NCBI GenBank assembly: GCA_003254925.1
Contig: QANZ01041933.1
Coordinates: 114,169 to 178,168, forward strand
DNA from: Chamaecrista fasciculata
Taxonomy: Eukaryota > Streptophyta > Magnoliopsida > Fabales > Fabaceae
Direction of reading: 5' to 3'
DNA: 64,000 bases
The notes beneath the pieces are model-generated. The model was not told the DNA's origin, ran no database searches, and saw only the letters and a program-made list of their open reading frames with translations. The translations under genes were made by a program, and so were the position numbers. Below, piece after piece: positions 11,538-21,401 of the stretch (position 1 is its first letter; every line of letters begins with the position of its first letter).

Positions 11538-13650
11538 CTAACACAATACCTGAATTAACCATGAAATGACATTTTTGAAAGTTCAAAATTAAATTCTTGT
11601 CAATGCATCTTCTTAGAACATTTTTCAGATTAGGAAGACAGATATCAAAGGAATTGCCATATACAGTAAAATCATCCATGAACACTTCCATACTTTCCTC
11701 AAGGAATTCATTAAAAATAGACATCATACACCTTTGGAAGGTTCCTGGAGCATTACATAACCCAAATGGCATCCGCCTGTAAGCAAAAGTTTCGAATGGA
11801 CAAGTGAATGTCGTCTTTTCTTGGTCCTCTGGAGCAATAGGCACTTGAAAATAACCTGAAAAACCATCAAGGAAACAGTAATGGGATTTTCCAGCCAATC
11901 TCTCAAGCATTTGATCTATAAAAGGCAAAGGAAAGTGGTCCTTTCGTGTTGCGTCATTAAGCTTTCTTTAATCAATACAAACATGCCATGAATTTTGGAC
12001 ACGAGTGGGAATCAATTCATTTTTTTCATTTTTAACTACTGTCATCCCACTCTTTTTAGGTACCACTTGGACTGGACTCACCCACTCACTATCTGAAATA
12101 GGGTATATGATACCCGCACTCAATAGCTTGGTGACATCTTTCTTAACAACCTCTAGGATTAATGGATTAAGACGTTTCTGGGGTTGTCTCTTGGGTTTGG
12201 AGTTAATCTCTAAGAGAATCCTATGGGTGCAAATTGAAGGATTGATACTCGGAATATCTGCTAAAGACCACCCAATGGCTCCCTTGAATTCATTTAACAC
12301 TTCTAGCAATCTAAGTTCTTCTTCCTGGGAAAGACTATTTGAAATGATTACGGGTAATTTTTCATCTTCAGCCAAGAAAACGTATTTGAGATTGGAAGGC
12401 AGGCTTTTCAGTTCTACTGTGGGCGGTTGGATAATGGAGGGAACAAGCTGCTTAACATCTAAAGACAAAAGTTCAAGTTCCCCCACACTTTGAGCAATAG
12501 TGCCCACACTATTACAACTCACAGTTTCTCTGACTGCCCTGTTATGAATAAGATTAGTCTCACCTGTATTGTCATCAAAACAAGCATCATGCAAGAATTT
12601 AATAGATTGAGACAAAACACTGAATTGCATAGAATTATCAGAGGAAAAAGCAGAGTCAGAAGTTGAGTTTGATTGCTCATCATCAAGATTCATGGCATTG
12701 GAAATTCCAGAATTTTCCAATGATTCACCATTGACGCTCACACCAGATTGAGTGTTGGAATCTTGAAAAGAAAATGTAGTAACAACACCACCTGCACATG
12801 ACACACTAGAGCCCTTGCTAGAGCTAGCATTAGTAGTAACAATTGGAGTGTCATAAACATAATCAATTTGTGCTAAAGTTGGTGGAAGTATGCTACTAGT
12901 ACGATCAACTAACGAGTAGTTGAGACTAGCCTGATTACCTCCACAAGCACAAATTTCAGGGGGAGAGAAGAAGGAAAGAAAAGGGGAACTTAGGTCATCA
13001 TTAGTTAGCTTAAAATCAAACAAATACATGTCAGGGGTGGACCAAAATTCATCATTTATCTCAAAGGCATCAATAGCATTCAGTCCTAGCAATGAATAGT
13101 CTTCATTTGGATATTTCATAGCCTCATACATGTTAAAAGAGATCTTTTGATCTCCCACTTCCATTGTGATTAGGCCATCTTTCATGCTAATGAGAGTATT
13201 AGCAGTCCTCAAGAAAGGCCTTCCTAAAATCAATGTTGTGTCATTAGACACTCCACTGTTCATGTCAAGCACATAGAAATCAGCAGGAAATACAAGATCT
13301 TTACCCTTTACCAAAAAATCCTCAACAATGCCTATTGGGTGTCTAAGTGTCCTATCAGCTAGTTGTAAAACCATGCTTGCAGAATTCATACCCAAGGATT
13401 CATAGATAGCTTTTGGCATGACATTTATGGCAGCCCCTAGATCTAATAAAGCACCATTAACAGTTATTCTTTCTATTGTGCACGGGATGGTGAATGATCC
13501 AGGGTCTTGACATTTAATTGGTAACTGAGGTTTAAACAATGCAGAAACATTTGAACTAACCTGAATTCTTTCATTTGGCTTAAACTTCCTCTTATTAGTG
13601 CACAAATCTTTCAAACATTTAGCATATTTAGGCACTTTCTGAATCAGTTC
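11538..13650 (-). pseudogene. Athila-lineage Ty3/gypsy fragment: protease and RT
   Basis: The long frame 13635-11968 starts in the gag-protease linker (MPKYAKCLKDLCTNKRK). It has a retropepsin with the Athila-type motif LLDLGAAINVMP in place of DTG, and ILGRPFLRTA, then a variable acidic linker and the start of RT (GWSLADIPSINPSICTHRI, WVSPVQVVPKKSG). A single nonsense codon after VCID (near 11968) separates it from FLDGFSGYFQVPIAPEDQEK, MPFGLCNAPGTFQR and FMDDFTVYG, the RT palm (FMDD as catalytic motif). RT is cut in mid-domain by the copia LTR at 11537. The upstream end stops at a poly-T/A junction near 13650, so gag is lost. RNase H and integrase are absent. Inactive relic. Confidence 0.85.
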
Positions 13651-13659
13651 TAACAGGGG

Positions 13660-13925
13660 ACTTTTTTTTTTTTTTTTGTATATGCTAATGTGGCATTTTA
13701 TTTCAAACGTGGAACCTATTTTTTTTTAGAATAACGGTTGTTGACGTGGTAGATAACGACCACGTCAGCAAATAACGGGCCACATCAAACTTCGTTAGTG
13801 TCACGTCAGTTTTTTTGTAACCCCAATATGTCGGAGGGACCTAACTGTCTAACGTTTGCAAAATTTAGGGACCAAGTTGTCATTTTCTAAAATCCAGGGA
13901 CCGAAATACTAGTTTACTCATTTAT
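13660..13925. mobile_element. repeat arm with ggtccct motifs
   Basis: Starts after a poly-T run and contains 'gacgtgg...ccacgtcag' inverted motifs, ending '...aaatactagtttactc'. It resembles one arm of the elements near 49955-50270 (which also have gctgacgtggca). Boundaries uncertain; it truncates the Athila fragment. Confidence 0.45.
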
Positions 13926-15449
13926 TTATTGTATCTTGCCATTACATGGATCAACTCTTTTAAGAGCCTAAGCCAACATGTTTTAGCTATAATTTTTTTG
14001 TTGGTGTGACTGTCAAATTTTATTGTCTTAAAATAACAAAAATTGATTAATATTCTGGCTTATAGTTATAAAATTTTGTCGAAAATTCTATCAGTAAGAA
14101 ATTCTGAAATTCATGATGCATTGTTGTGTATGTGTTGTTTTCAAAGGTAAAAAGGCTTAAGTCTAACTAGTATTTGTCTCCCCCTTGTAAGGTTAAATTA
14201 TGATGATAAATTGATTTATTATTCCAATAAGTTAAAAAGAATCGGAGTTGGCTAGAGATGATTATTTTGATGTACTCAAAATCTATTTTATTGTGGTCTA
14301 AGATAGATTGAACATTGGATTTCTCCAAAAAAAAATCTGAATCACTGCTTGTAATAATTTATTTAAGAATATAATTTAGTTAAAACAAGTATATGCACTA
14401 AATAAATGTGTGTGGTCTGATAGAGATGTTGATCATTATTATGACATAAATACACATTAAAGTTTGCATAAGTATAGTATGGTTGAACTTGAATCACTTC
14501 AAAGAGAAAATGGAATAGAAATTTTGTACTTTATACATGATACCATTCAACAAAACAAGATAGTAAGGAAGCAAAATTGGAATTTATTGGACATTAAGAA
14601 AGGTATGTTGACTCAAAGCTCTTTAAATTCTTTACATATTTTTGTTTTGATGATTTTATAATACATTTCAAATTAAGTGTCTATTGAATTAATAATGCTT
14701 GAAAGGCCATATGATTTGTTTACTAGGAGAAATTCAATTTTTTGGGGCACTTCAATATATATCTACCGTTTGATGCAGTTTTTTTTTTTTTTTTTTTTTT
14801 TTTTCTCTTTTAAGAGTTCGACAAATAGAGGCGAACCTTCTGACAAATATCTAGGTAGTATTTTCCACAATTTTACTACTTTTGTGTGTCTGAGTTGAAT
14901 CTCGCAACCATGTTTACAGACAGTACTCAAAGAAGGATGCAGTTCTGAGATTTCACGGTTTTGTTTATTTGTAATTCGAAAAAAGGGTCAATATTTACAT
15001 TTACATTATAAAATTGAATTGAATAATAAAATAATTTATTCATATAATCAACAAATTAACTTTTTTAAAGAAATTACAGGTGGCCCAAAGGGCCGAAAAA
15101 GGAAAATAAAAAGTAACTTTGTCTTTAATCATTATCTTACATAACATTAAAATTTAAATGACAAAATTGGGAAATTTCCTAAATATTAGAAGATGAAACT
15201 AAAAGCACAATAAAAAATATCGGCAAACCTAGGGGACCAAAAGACTACTTTTCCGAAGTATCTATAACATTCACATAATGAATTAAAAAAATTCACTGTA
15301 TCCTTCTTTGGGTAAATATAAATATTTTTTCAAGGATGACTACGTCCACCGTAAATATATAAAGACTACTTGTTAGTTTACTCTAAAAATTCACTGTATC
15401 CATTTTATTTCTCAAGGATGACTTCGTCCACCGTAAATATATATATATA
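13926..15449. other. non-coding AT-rich stretch
   Basis: No convincing gene. Notable items are a T24-like tract at 14780-14803, a 37-bp inverted match to a pectate-lyase exon at 14905-14941, and a direct duplication of 'ttcactgtatcc ... ggatgac.(a/t)cgtccaccgtaaatata' at about 15293-15360 and 15389-15441. Confidence 0.5.
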
Positions 15450-15629
15450 CTAGTTGTTTTGCGTGCCCTAACGGGCACGCAAATATGTATGTAAAATAAA
15501 TAAGGGACTAAATTGTTAACTTAGTAAAGAAAAAGAGACCAAATAGTAAATTTTCTCTTATTTTCAATTTCATAGACTATAATTTTAAACATTGACCACC
15601 AGAAAGGGGTGGAGCCATATAATATAAGA
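15450..15629 (-). mobile_element. 180-bp mini-Helitron, copy 1
   Basis: Read on the minus strand it starts TCTTATATTATATGG and ends CTAG, with an 8-bp perfect hairpin (GCGTGCCC/GGGCACGC, loop GTTA) 7 nt before the CTAG. It is inserted between A and T in a TA repeat. All four are hallmarks of Helitron ends. A second copy of exactly the same length with the same ends lies at 51644-51823. No coding capacity; a RepHel-encoding partner would be needed in trans. Confidence 0.85.
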
Positions 15630-15790
15630 TATATATATATATGAACTCAAATTTTAGTAGTTCTTTATACATAGACACAATCACACAACTAAAATAAGAA
15701 AGTAGAGAAACCAAACCACATATGCGGCCAGTTTACAGAATAAAGCATGGGTACAAGGAGAATTAAATGATTTTCTTCATTATATTTGTA

Positions 15791-16055
15791 GAGTAAACTA
15801 ACAATTTGGTCCCTGAAAAATCACCAAGCTGACAACTCAGTCCCTAAAAGATTGAAATGTACAATTTAGTCCTTGAAAGATGAAAAAGGTATAATTTTTA
15901 ATCCTTGAAAGATTAAAACGGTATACTATTTAGTCATTAAAAAGTGACTAAATAAATATCGTTTTATCTTTAAGGGACTAAGCTGTACATTTCAATCTTT
16001 CAGAGACTGAGTTGTTAGTCGGTAATCTTTCATAAGCCAAATTGTTAGTTTACTC
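15791..16055. mobile_element. palindromic MITE, family A copy 2, 9-bp TSD
   Basis: GAGTAAACTAACAATTTGG at the left end and its near-perfect inverse at the right. Perfect 9-bp direct repeats atatttgta at 15782-15790 and 16056-16064 indicate a Mutator-type insertion. It sits just downstream of the pectate lyase stop codon and may contribute to its 3'UTR or terminator region. Confidence 0.9.
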
Positions 16056-16134
16056 ATATTTGTATGTCATAAGAGACTTAGAAACCACATAAATCCTTCA
16101 AACTGCAAAGAACTCTAAAATCTAAATATTCTAG

Positions 16135-19100
16135 CTACGAAACAAGATGGTCAGAAGGCCTAGAAATGGATTGCCAACCTGTACATAATTGGAGAATATC
16201 TTTAAAAGAATGTGAGGTTGCTTCCATTGTCCAAGTTTGATAATATTCACTAGGATGGAACATGCATCCTTCTTTGGGTTCTGTCTGTAAACATGGTTGT
16301 GCACCATTCAGAAACATGTCTCCTTCAGATCTTATGAACCCAGAACTGTGCTCTTCCTTATCCGCGGCCTAAGAAGTTCACAGCCATTATTTGCATTAAA
16401 TGTCTCAAGAAACTCAAGCAAATGAGAAAATAAATTCTTTAAATATTTGTCTGTCAAAATTTTCAATAGGAATTGACAATTGAACTTTTTACAGTTTACC
16501 AAAGAACTTCTTCTAGGTGTTGTTCTCAAGTATATTTGCAGACCAATTTGGTAAACAAATTAGTATAGTCTGTGAACTTAATAAATGATTTCCAGAGTCC
16601 AGACTTATTGTTATATACTGGAATTTTTGTTCATATATGCATTGCAGTTGCAACTATTCATTTTTTACTCATTACAATTCTTCCAAAACAAAGAGGTACG
16701 TATTTTGTAGATTCATAATTAGAGTATAATTCTCATTACTTAGAATGACTAGACAATGTTTCTCCATCAAAAGTCAGATCCACGTAATTGATCTTATTAT
16801 ATGCATCAGAGTTATTCATTTTTTTTCCCTTTACTATTAGTACAAAGCAAAAGCAGTATGTATTTTGTAGATTCATAATTAAGAGTAGAATTCTCACCAC
16901 TATGTGAATGTCTCAAGTTATATATACAAATAAGAAGCGTATTTTCCATATTTATAAAAGTCTAGGCAAAGACTATATCATGACAATATAGGAATATGCG
17001 TTTTCAGGTATGCAGTATAACTGTATAAATTTTAGTTATGTGTGAATAGAGAAAAACTTGAGTTGAATACAAATTATCACTCATATTTCAGGTTAGACAT
17101 GAAACTCACAAAAGACAGCTAGGGTAGACACAACGCTTAGTGTTAGTGCTAACTCAAAAATGAATCGCTAAATGGTAAATATTAATTGTGGTCTCAATTA
17201 CAGATTTACAGGGGCATGCGATCTTACACATCACTGTGTGAGCCAAAACAATGTCATAAATCGACTAATTTGAGAAAAAAATATTTTCAGTTACATGTTG
17301 AATAGTAAGTTAAAACTAAGAAGAATACCATTATTATTATATATTTCAGACTACAAAGCCTAAGATAACACCATGGTAAAATAATATATTTTTAAAAGCT
17401 CTTTCTAAGGTTAAAGCTCAGTTCAAGGCGGAAAATTGTGCAAATATAGTCATTTAAATAGTCACTTGGAGCATATGATAGGCCAAGCTCGGCCCTAATT
17501 GATGAGAATAAATTTAAAAAATAAAAGCAGGAGAAAAGAGAATAATATTCTACCTTCTCTGTATAAAATTCGAAGGTCTTCTTCTTATTTCCTGCTTCAT
17601 ATATGTTACACTGAGAGTATATCTGTAAAATGATTTCAGAGAAAAACCATTATTTATGTGAATAATGCTATTAACTTTGATATAAAGAAAACAAAAGAAA
17701 AATCTGTCATAAGAGTAATAGTTACCTGGGACTCAACACTTGCACAAACAGCATATATACCCCAATTTCTGGTGTAATTGTTGTATAGGTGAACTTTTCC
17801 AAATCTAACACGAGGATGTCTTTGCCGTGTCCCGTCAAAGAAACAATGATGAATGGTCACCCGGATGCATCTATCACCAATGTGAGATGGGTCAGCTCCA
17901 ATCAGCATGGTCTTGTCATGTTGTGCAAAGTAACATCTGGTGGAAAAAGTGAAATAAATCGTTAATATACAGCATATTTGGCCAAGTCAATGTTGTAGCT
18001 CAAAATAAACATGCAGATGTTAACCCACCTAGATATAGTAATATCTGTGCTTTGTCTTGTAATATCAATAAGCCCATCATCATAATCACGAAGACTGCAA
18101 CGATCTATCCAAATGTGTTTAGAATTTGGCTTTATTTGAATGCCATCAACATCATGACCCCTACCGCCCTCAAACTGAAGGTTGCATATAATTATGTGCT
18201 CACATTCTTTCAGCCTTAAGCCCTTTCCTGTGAGCTTTATCGTCTGGCCCCGGCCATCTATCGTCTTATAAGATGAAACACTTAGGTATGATGAAAGATG
18301 AATTGTACCCGAAACTTCAAAAACAATCCAAAGTGGCTCCTTTTTACGACATCCATCACGAAGGGATCCAGGACCATCATCTGAAAACAGAATATGGATA
18401 GTTGATAGTTACATAAGATTTTAAATATTGAATGGAAAGAATGGTTTCTAGGCATTGTATCCTCAAATAAACCTATTTGATAAGCTTGCACCCACTCCCC
18501 TGAAGAAATGAAAGCATCAAAACTCTTTGCACTTTCCATGGTATTTACATAGCCTATCTCCGTAATCTATACATGTCACTCATCAAAACTTCTTCATTTA
18601 CAGGTCTCAAAAGTACAGAAATTTCACAGTTCTAAGCAAAAGTAATTCCAGAAGTAATCTAGGAAGGCTATATATCTCATTAAGGCATAGTGACAGTCAG
18701 AAAATCCAAAATCCTCGTACTCAGCCAAATCCTCAAAGAATATAAGAGCAACAGACATTTCCATAATTCCATTCATGAAATATGGTATTCTCCCATGTAT
18801 CCAAGTCTCGGAATCATAATTTTCACACGACATATAACAATCATCGCTACACAACAAAATTGAAGTTGAATGTCTCGTTGTATCAAACACGAACATTAGA
18901 TACGTCACAGAATTACCTATAATCTGAGTAACGAAATTGACAGCAAGTGAGAAATCAAAACATTTCCTAATCAAAATCAGTTAACGCAAATTGCAATTTG
19001 AGAAGTTACGATTCCTCCGATAACACGCAAACGGCGAATACTCACACACTTTATAAACATTTCAGATCGAAAATTACAGCGATGGAACCCTAATTTCCTT

Positions 19101-19265
19101 CAATTGACAAAAAAATGATGGAGAAGGAGGAGAACCTGCAAGGGTTGTGACGAAATAGAGAGGACCGTTGAGGCCACCGACGGCGAAGCGGCCAAATCCC
19201 TCTGCACGTCCCGCCATTGCCCTCAAGCTGAAATCTACATCACTGTATGGTAGTAACGACACCAT
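16135..19265 (-). CDS. pectate lyase-like protein (polysaccharide lyase family 1), five exons
   Basis: Exons on the minus strand: 19265-19136, 18380-18029, 17936-17726, 17622-17554 and 16368-16135, all with GT-AG borders and matching phase, giving 331 aa. The right-handed beta-helix core shows GTIHLSSYLSVSSYKTIDGRG (66-88 region), GGRGHDVDGIQIKP (115-128), WIDRCSLRDYDDGLIDIT (134-151, where classical pectate lyases have WIDH...DGLID for calcium and substrate) and RQRHPRVRFGKVHLYNNY (198-215, with the catalytic-arginine RxPRxR pattern). Family members cleave de-esterified homogalacturonan by beta-elimination. The N-terminus (MVSLLPYSDVDFSLRAMAGRAEG) has no visible signal peptide, unlike most secreted plant pectate lyases, so extracellular action is not assured. 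The start is chosen because the frame opens there and the downstream Met is inside the conserved N-terminal block. Intron 4 (1185 bp) contains two imperfect copies of a segment around 16690 and 16860. No frameshift or stop; likely functional. Confidence 0.88.
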
Positions 19266-19405
19266 TTTTGGCTCTGTTTGAAGGTGAGAGAAATCTAAGC
19301 TTCTGGTTTTTATGGAGAAGACGATTGCGTGAGGACGAAGCCCGTTGTTTCATTCATGAAAACCAACAAACACTAGCAGGAAAACAAAATAAAATCTGAA
19401 AAAAT

Positions 19406-20099
19406 AAAGGTCAAAACCTCAAATTGGTCCTAAGTGTATGGGATAGATTTCAAATTGTTCCTAAAATATTTTATTTGTTTCATATTGATTAACAAAAGTA
19501 TGAATGTGAATGATGATGGTATGAATATATGTATATTCTAGATTATGAGGTTGATGTTATGCTTTTGATATTGATTAATTGTGGGTAGGCTTACGACATG
19601 GGAATGACCCATGTTCGTGCCGGTCACATGCTCCTTCGGAGAGGGTCGTGACACCAACCCAAATCGCGAGCTCGCCATTTATTTATTTATTTTATTTTAA
19701 TTTATACATAAATAAATAATAGTTAGTATGAATGTGTACAAATTAAAACAAGTTAAAATATCGTTAGTATGAATGTGTACATAAATAAATAATATTTTAT
19801 GAAGTTTTGTGTACAAATTAAAACAAGTTAAAATATTCAAATTGCTCCTAAATGTTTGCAAAATATTTCATTTTGGTCCTAAGTATTGAATATAGCTTGT
19901 TTCAAGTTCAAACATGACGAGTTTAGAGCTACGTATTGTTCCCTAAGAGCAACTCCATATATTCTATTTGAAACATTTTACCGATATTTATGACAAAAAT
20001 GAATAATTTTGCCAACATTTAGGACCAATTTGAACTTTTTGAAACATAATGGACCAAAATGAATATTAGGGCATACAATTAGGACCAAAATTAACCTTT
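19406..20099. mobile_element. TIR element (gacgagt-arm family), rearranged, with an LTR tail inside
   Basis: Ends AAAGGTCAAAACCTCAAATTGGTCC and, reverse-complemented, GAAAGGTTAATTTTGGTCC. Related arms occur at 21402-25938, 48714-49321 and 56595-57420. The interior holds a short piece (about 19500-19663) matching the 3' end of the 21597-25318 LTR (gtgggtaggcttacgacatgg ... ggtcgtgaca), plus a local duplication 'gttagtatgaatgtgtaca ... caagttaaaatat'. It lies in the presumed promoter interval between the divergent pectate lyase and SYF2 genes. Confidence 0.5.
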
Positions 20100-20129
20100 C
20101 ACCAAACATTTTAGTGTTGTTTTGTTATT

Positions 20130-20640
20130 TGCATTCTGGTCCTCAAACTATTCTTTGTTATTTTTTTATCATTGAATTTTATAAATAGACTCGATTAGTG
20201 ATGACCGGGATTTTCTACAGACCCCGAGTTATCATTTACACATGTTAGGGATTGATTATTGGACCGGTACAAATTTATAGACCAAATTGTAATCTTAAAA
20301 TAATTTTAATATTATTTTCATTTTGGTACATCATCTCATACAATGAGATTGACCCTAAACACCTCATCCAAAAATATTTCATCTAATCTCAATGTCATCT
20401 CATCCAACCCACCATCTATCATCTCATCTCATCTCATTATTTCCTACCATTTTTACCCCTATACAAATTAAAAAAAAGTCTATAAATCTATTTCAACCAA
20501 CCAAATCATTACCTACTGTTTTATATAATTTCAGACCTTATTTAACATCATTCTCTCTAAAATCACTAAAATCAACCCTAATACATCATCTCATCCCGTT
20601 ACAAAATTATCTCATCTCACTCAGCTGGATGAGCTTGCAT
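20130..20640. mobile_element. partial copy of the 'ctcatctcat' TIR family
   Basis: Clearly related to 53480-54281 and, inverted, to 59800-60470: 'gaccccgagttatcattta', 'atcatctcatctcatctcatt', 'tatataatttcagacctta'. It lacks the AAACAGGCCC terminus of the other copies, so it is truncated just before the presumed SYF2 first exon. Confidence 0.6.
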
Positions 20641-20644
20641 TGAA

Positions 20645-20853
20645 ATGCAATTGCTCTCATCCCTATTCCTTCAGGATCACGCTCGATTATTCGATTCTTC
20701 TTCCAAATTCAAATCTGAAATCTCCAATACTCCATTCTTCTCGCCATCGATTTCACGTTTCAGTCCACCATTCTTCCTTCGCGCCTTGACACCGTCGATC
20801 CTGTTCTTCGTTCTCGCCGTTTGTCAGTGCCCAGTGATTCTGTGAACCATAAG
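20645..20853 (+). promoter_or_regulatory. candidate SYF2 5'UTR first exon
   Basis: A CT-rich, unusually GC-rich stretch ends in ...CCATAAG followed by a good donor (gtacgtcga). The SYF2 start-codon exon begins after a strong acceptor at 26765-26767 (tctctgtagcag), implying an upstream non-coding exon. This is the best candidate on the correct strand, but nothing in the sequence alone links the two; the resulting leader intron would be 5.9 kb. Confidence 0.35.
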
Positions 20854-21401
20854 GTACGTCGACTAGATTGTTACTGCAACCTGATTTTCTATTAAACATG
20901 AGATGGGAGGTGTTATTCTTTTGCTTTCTTAATTTAGGTCCTATTGTTAAGTATATATGCCTCGGTTCTTAGTGGCTCCTTTCCTGAGTTTTCTTTAGCG
21001 GAAGTAATACTTATATTTTGATCGAATTTGCCATCGACATTGATGCTGAGCCTCATGTGGTTTCCATAATCAGCTTAGTCAATAGATTGTGAATATTCTA
21101 AAGTAAGTTAGGGACTAAGGGGCGCCATAGGTGAGCTGTAAAGCTTGTTTTCTATTTGATTTGATGCTGACCCTCTTGTTTGATTTATATTTTAAATACT
21201 TTTAGGGCTTGATTGGGAAGATGTTTTAGGGTATTAACTATTTTATTGTGTTTAATCAGTGAGTGTGGTTGGGGTAGAATGTGATAAAATGGTTTGCAAA
21301 CTATTTTAAACCACTCAAATGCTCATTTTTTCTAAACCTAGGTCTACGATGGTTTGCAACTTTAATTACTATAATTTTTACTTTGGTTAAATGCTCAAAT
21401 T

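Noticed and set aside
12005-12493. 162-codon plus-strand frame
   Set aside because: Antisense shadow of the Athila protease-RT frame.
18282-18539. Frame MESAKSFDAFISSGEW upstream of pectate lyase exon 2
   Set aside because: Runs through intron 1 in a different frame from exon 2; no family similarity.
18624-18974. 116-codon minus-strand frame in pectate lyase intron 1
   Set aside because: No recognisable domain and no splice borders joining it to the gene; likely chance in an intron.
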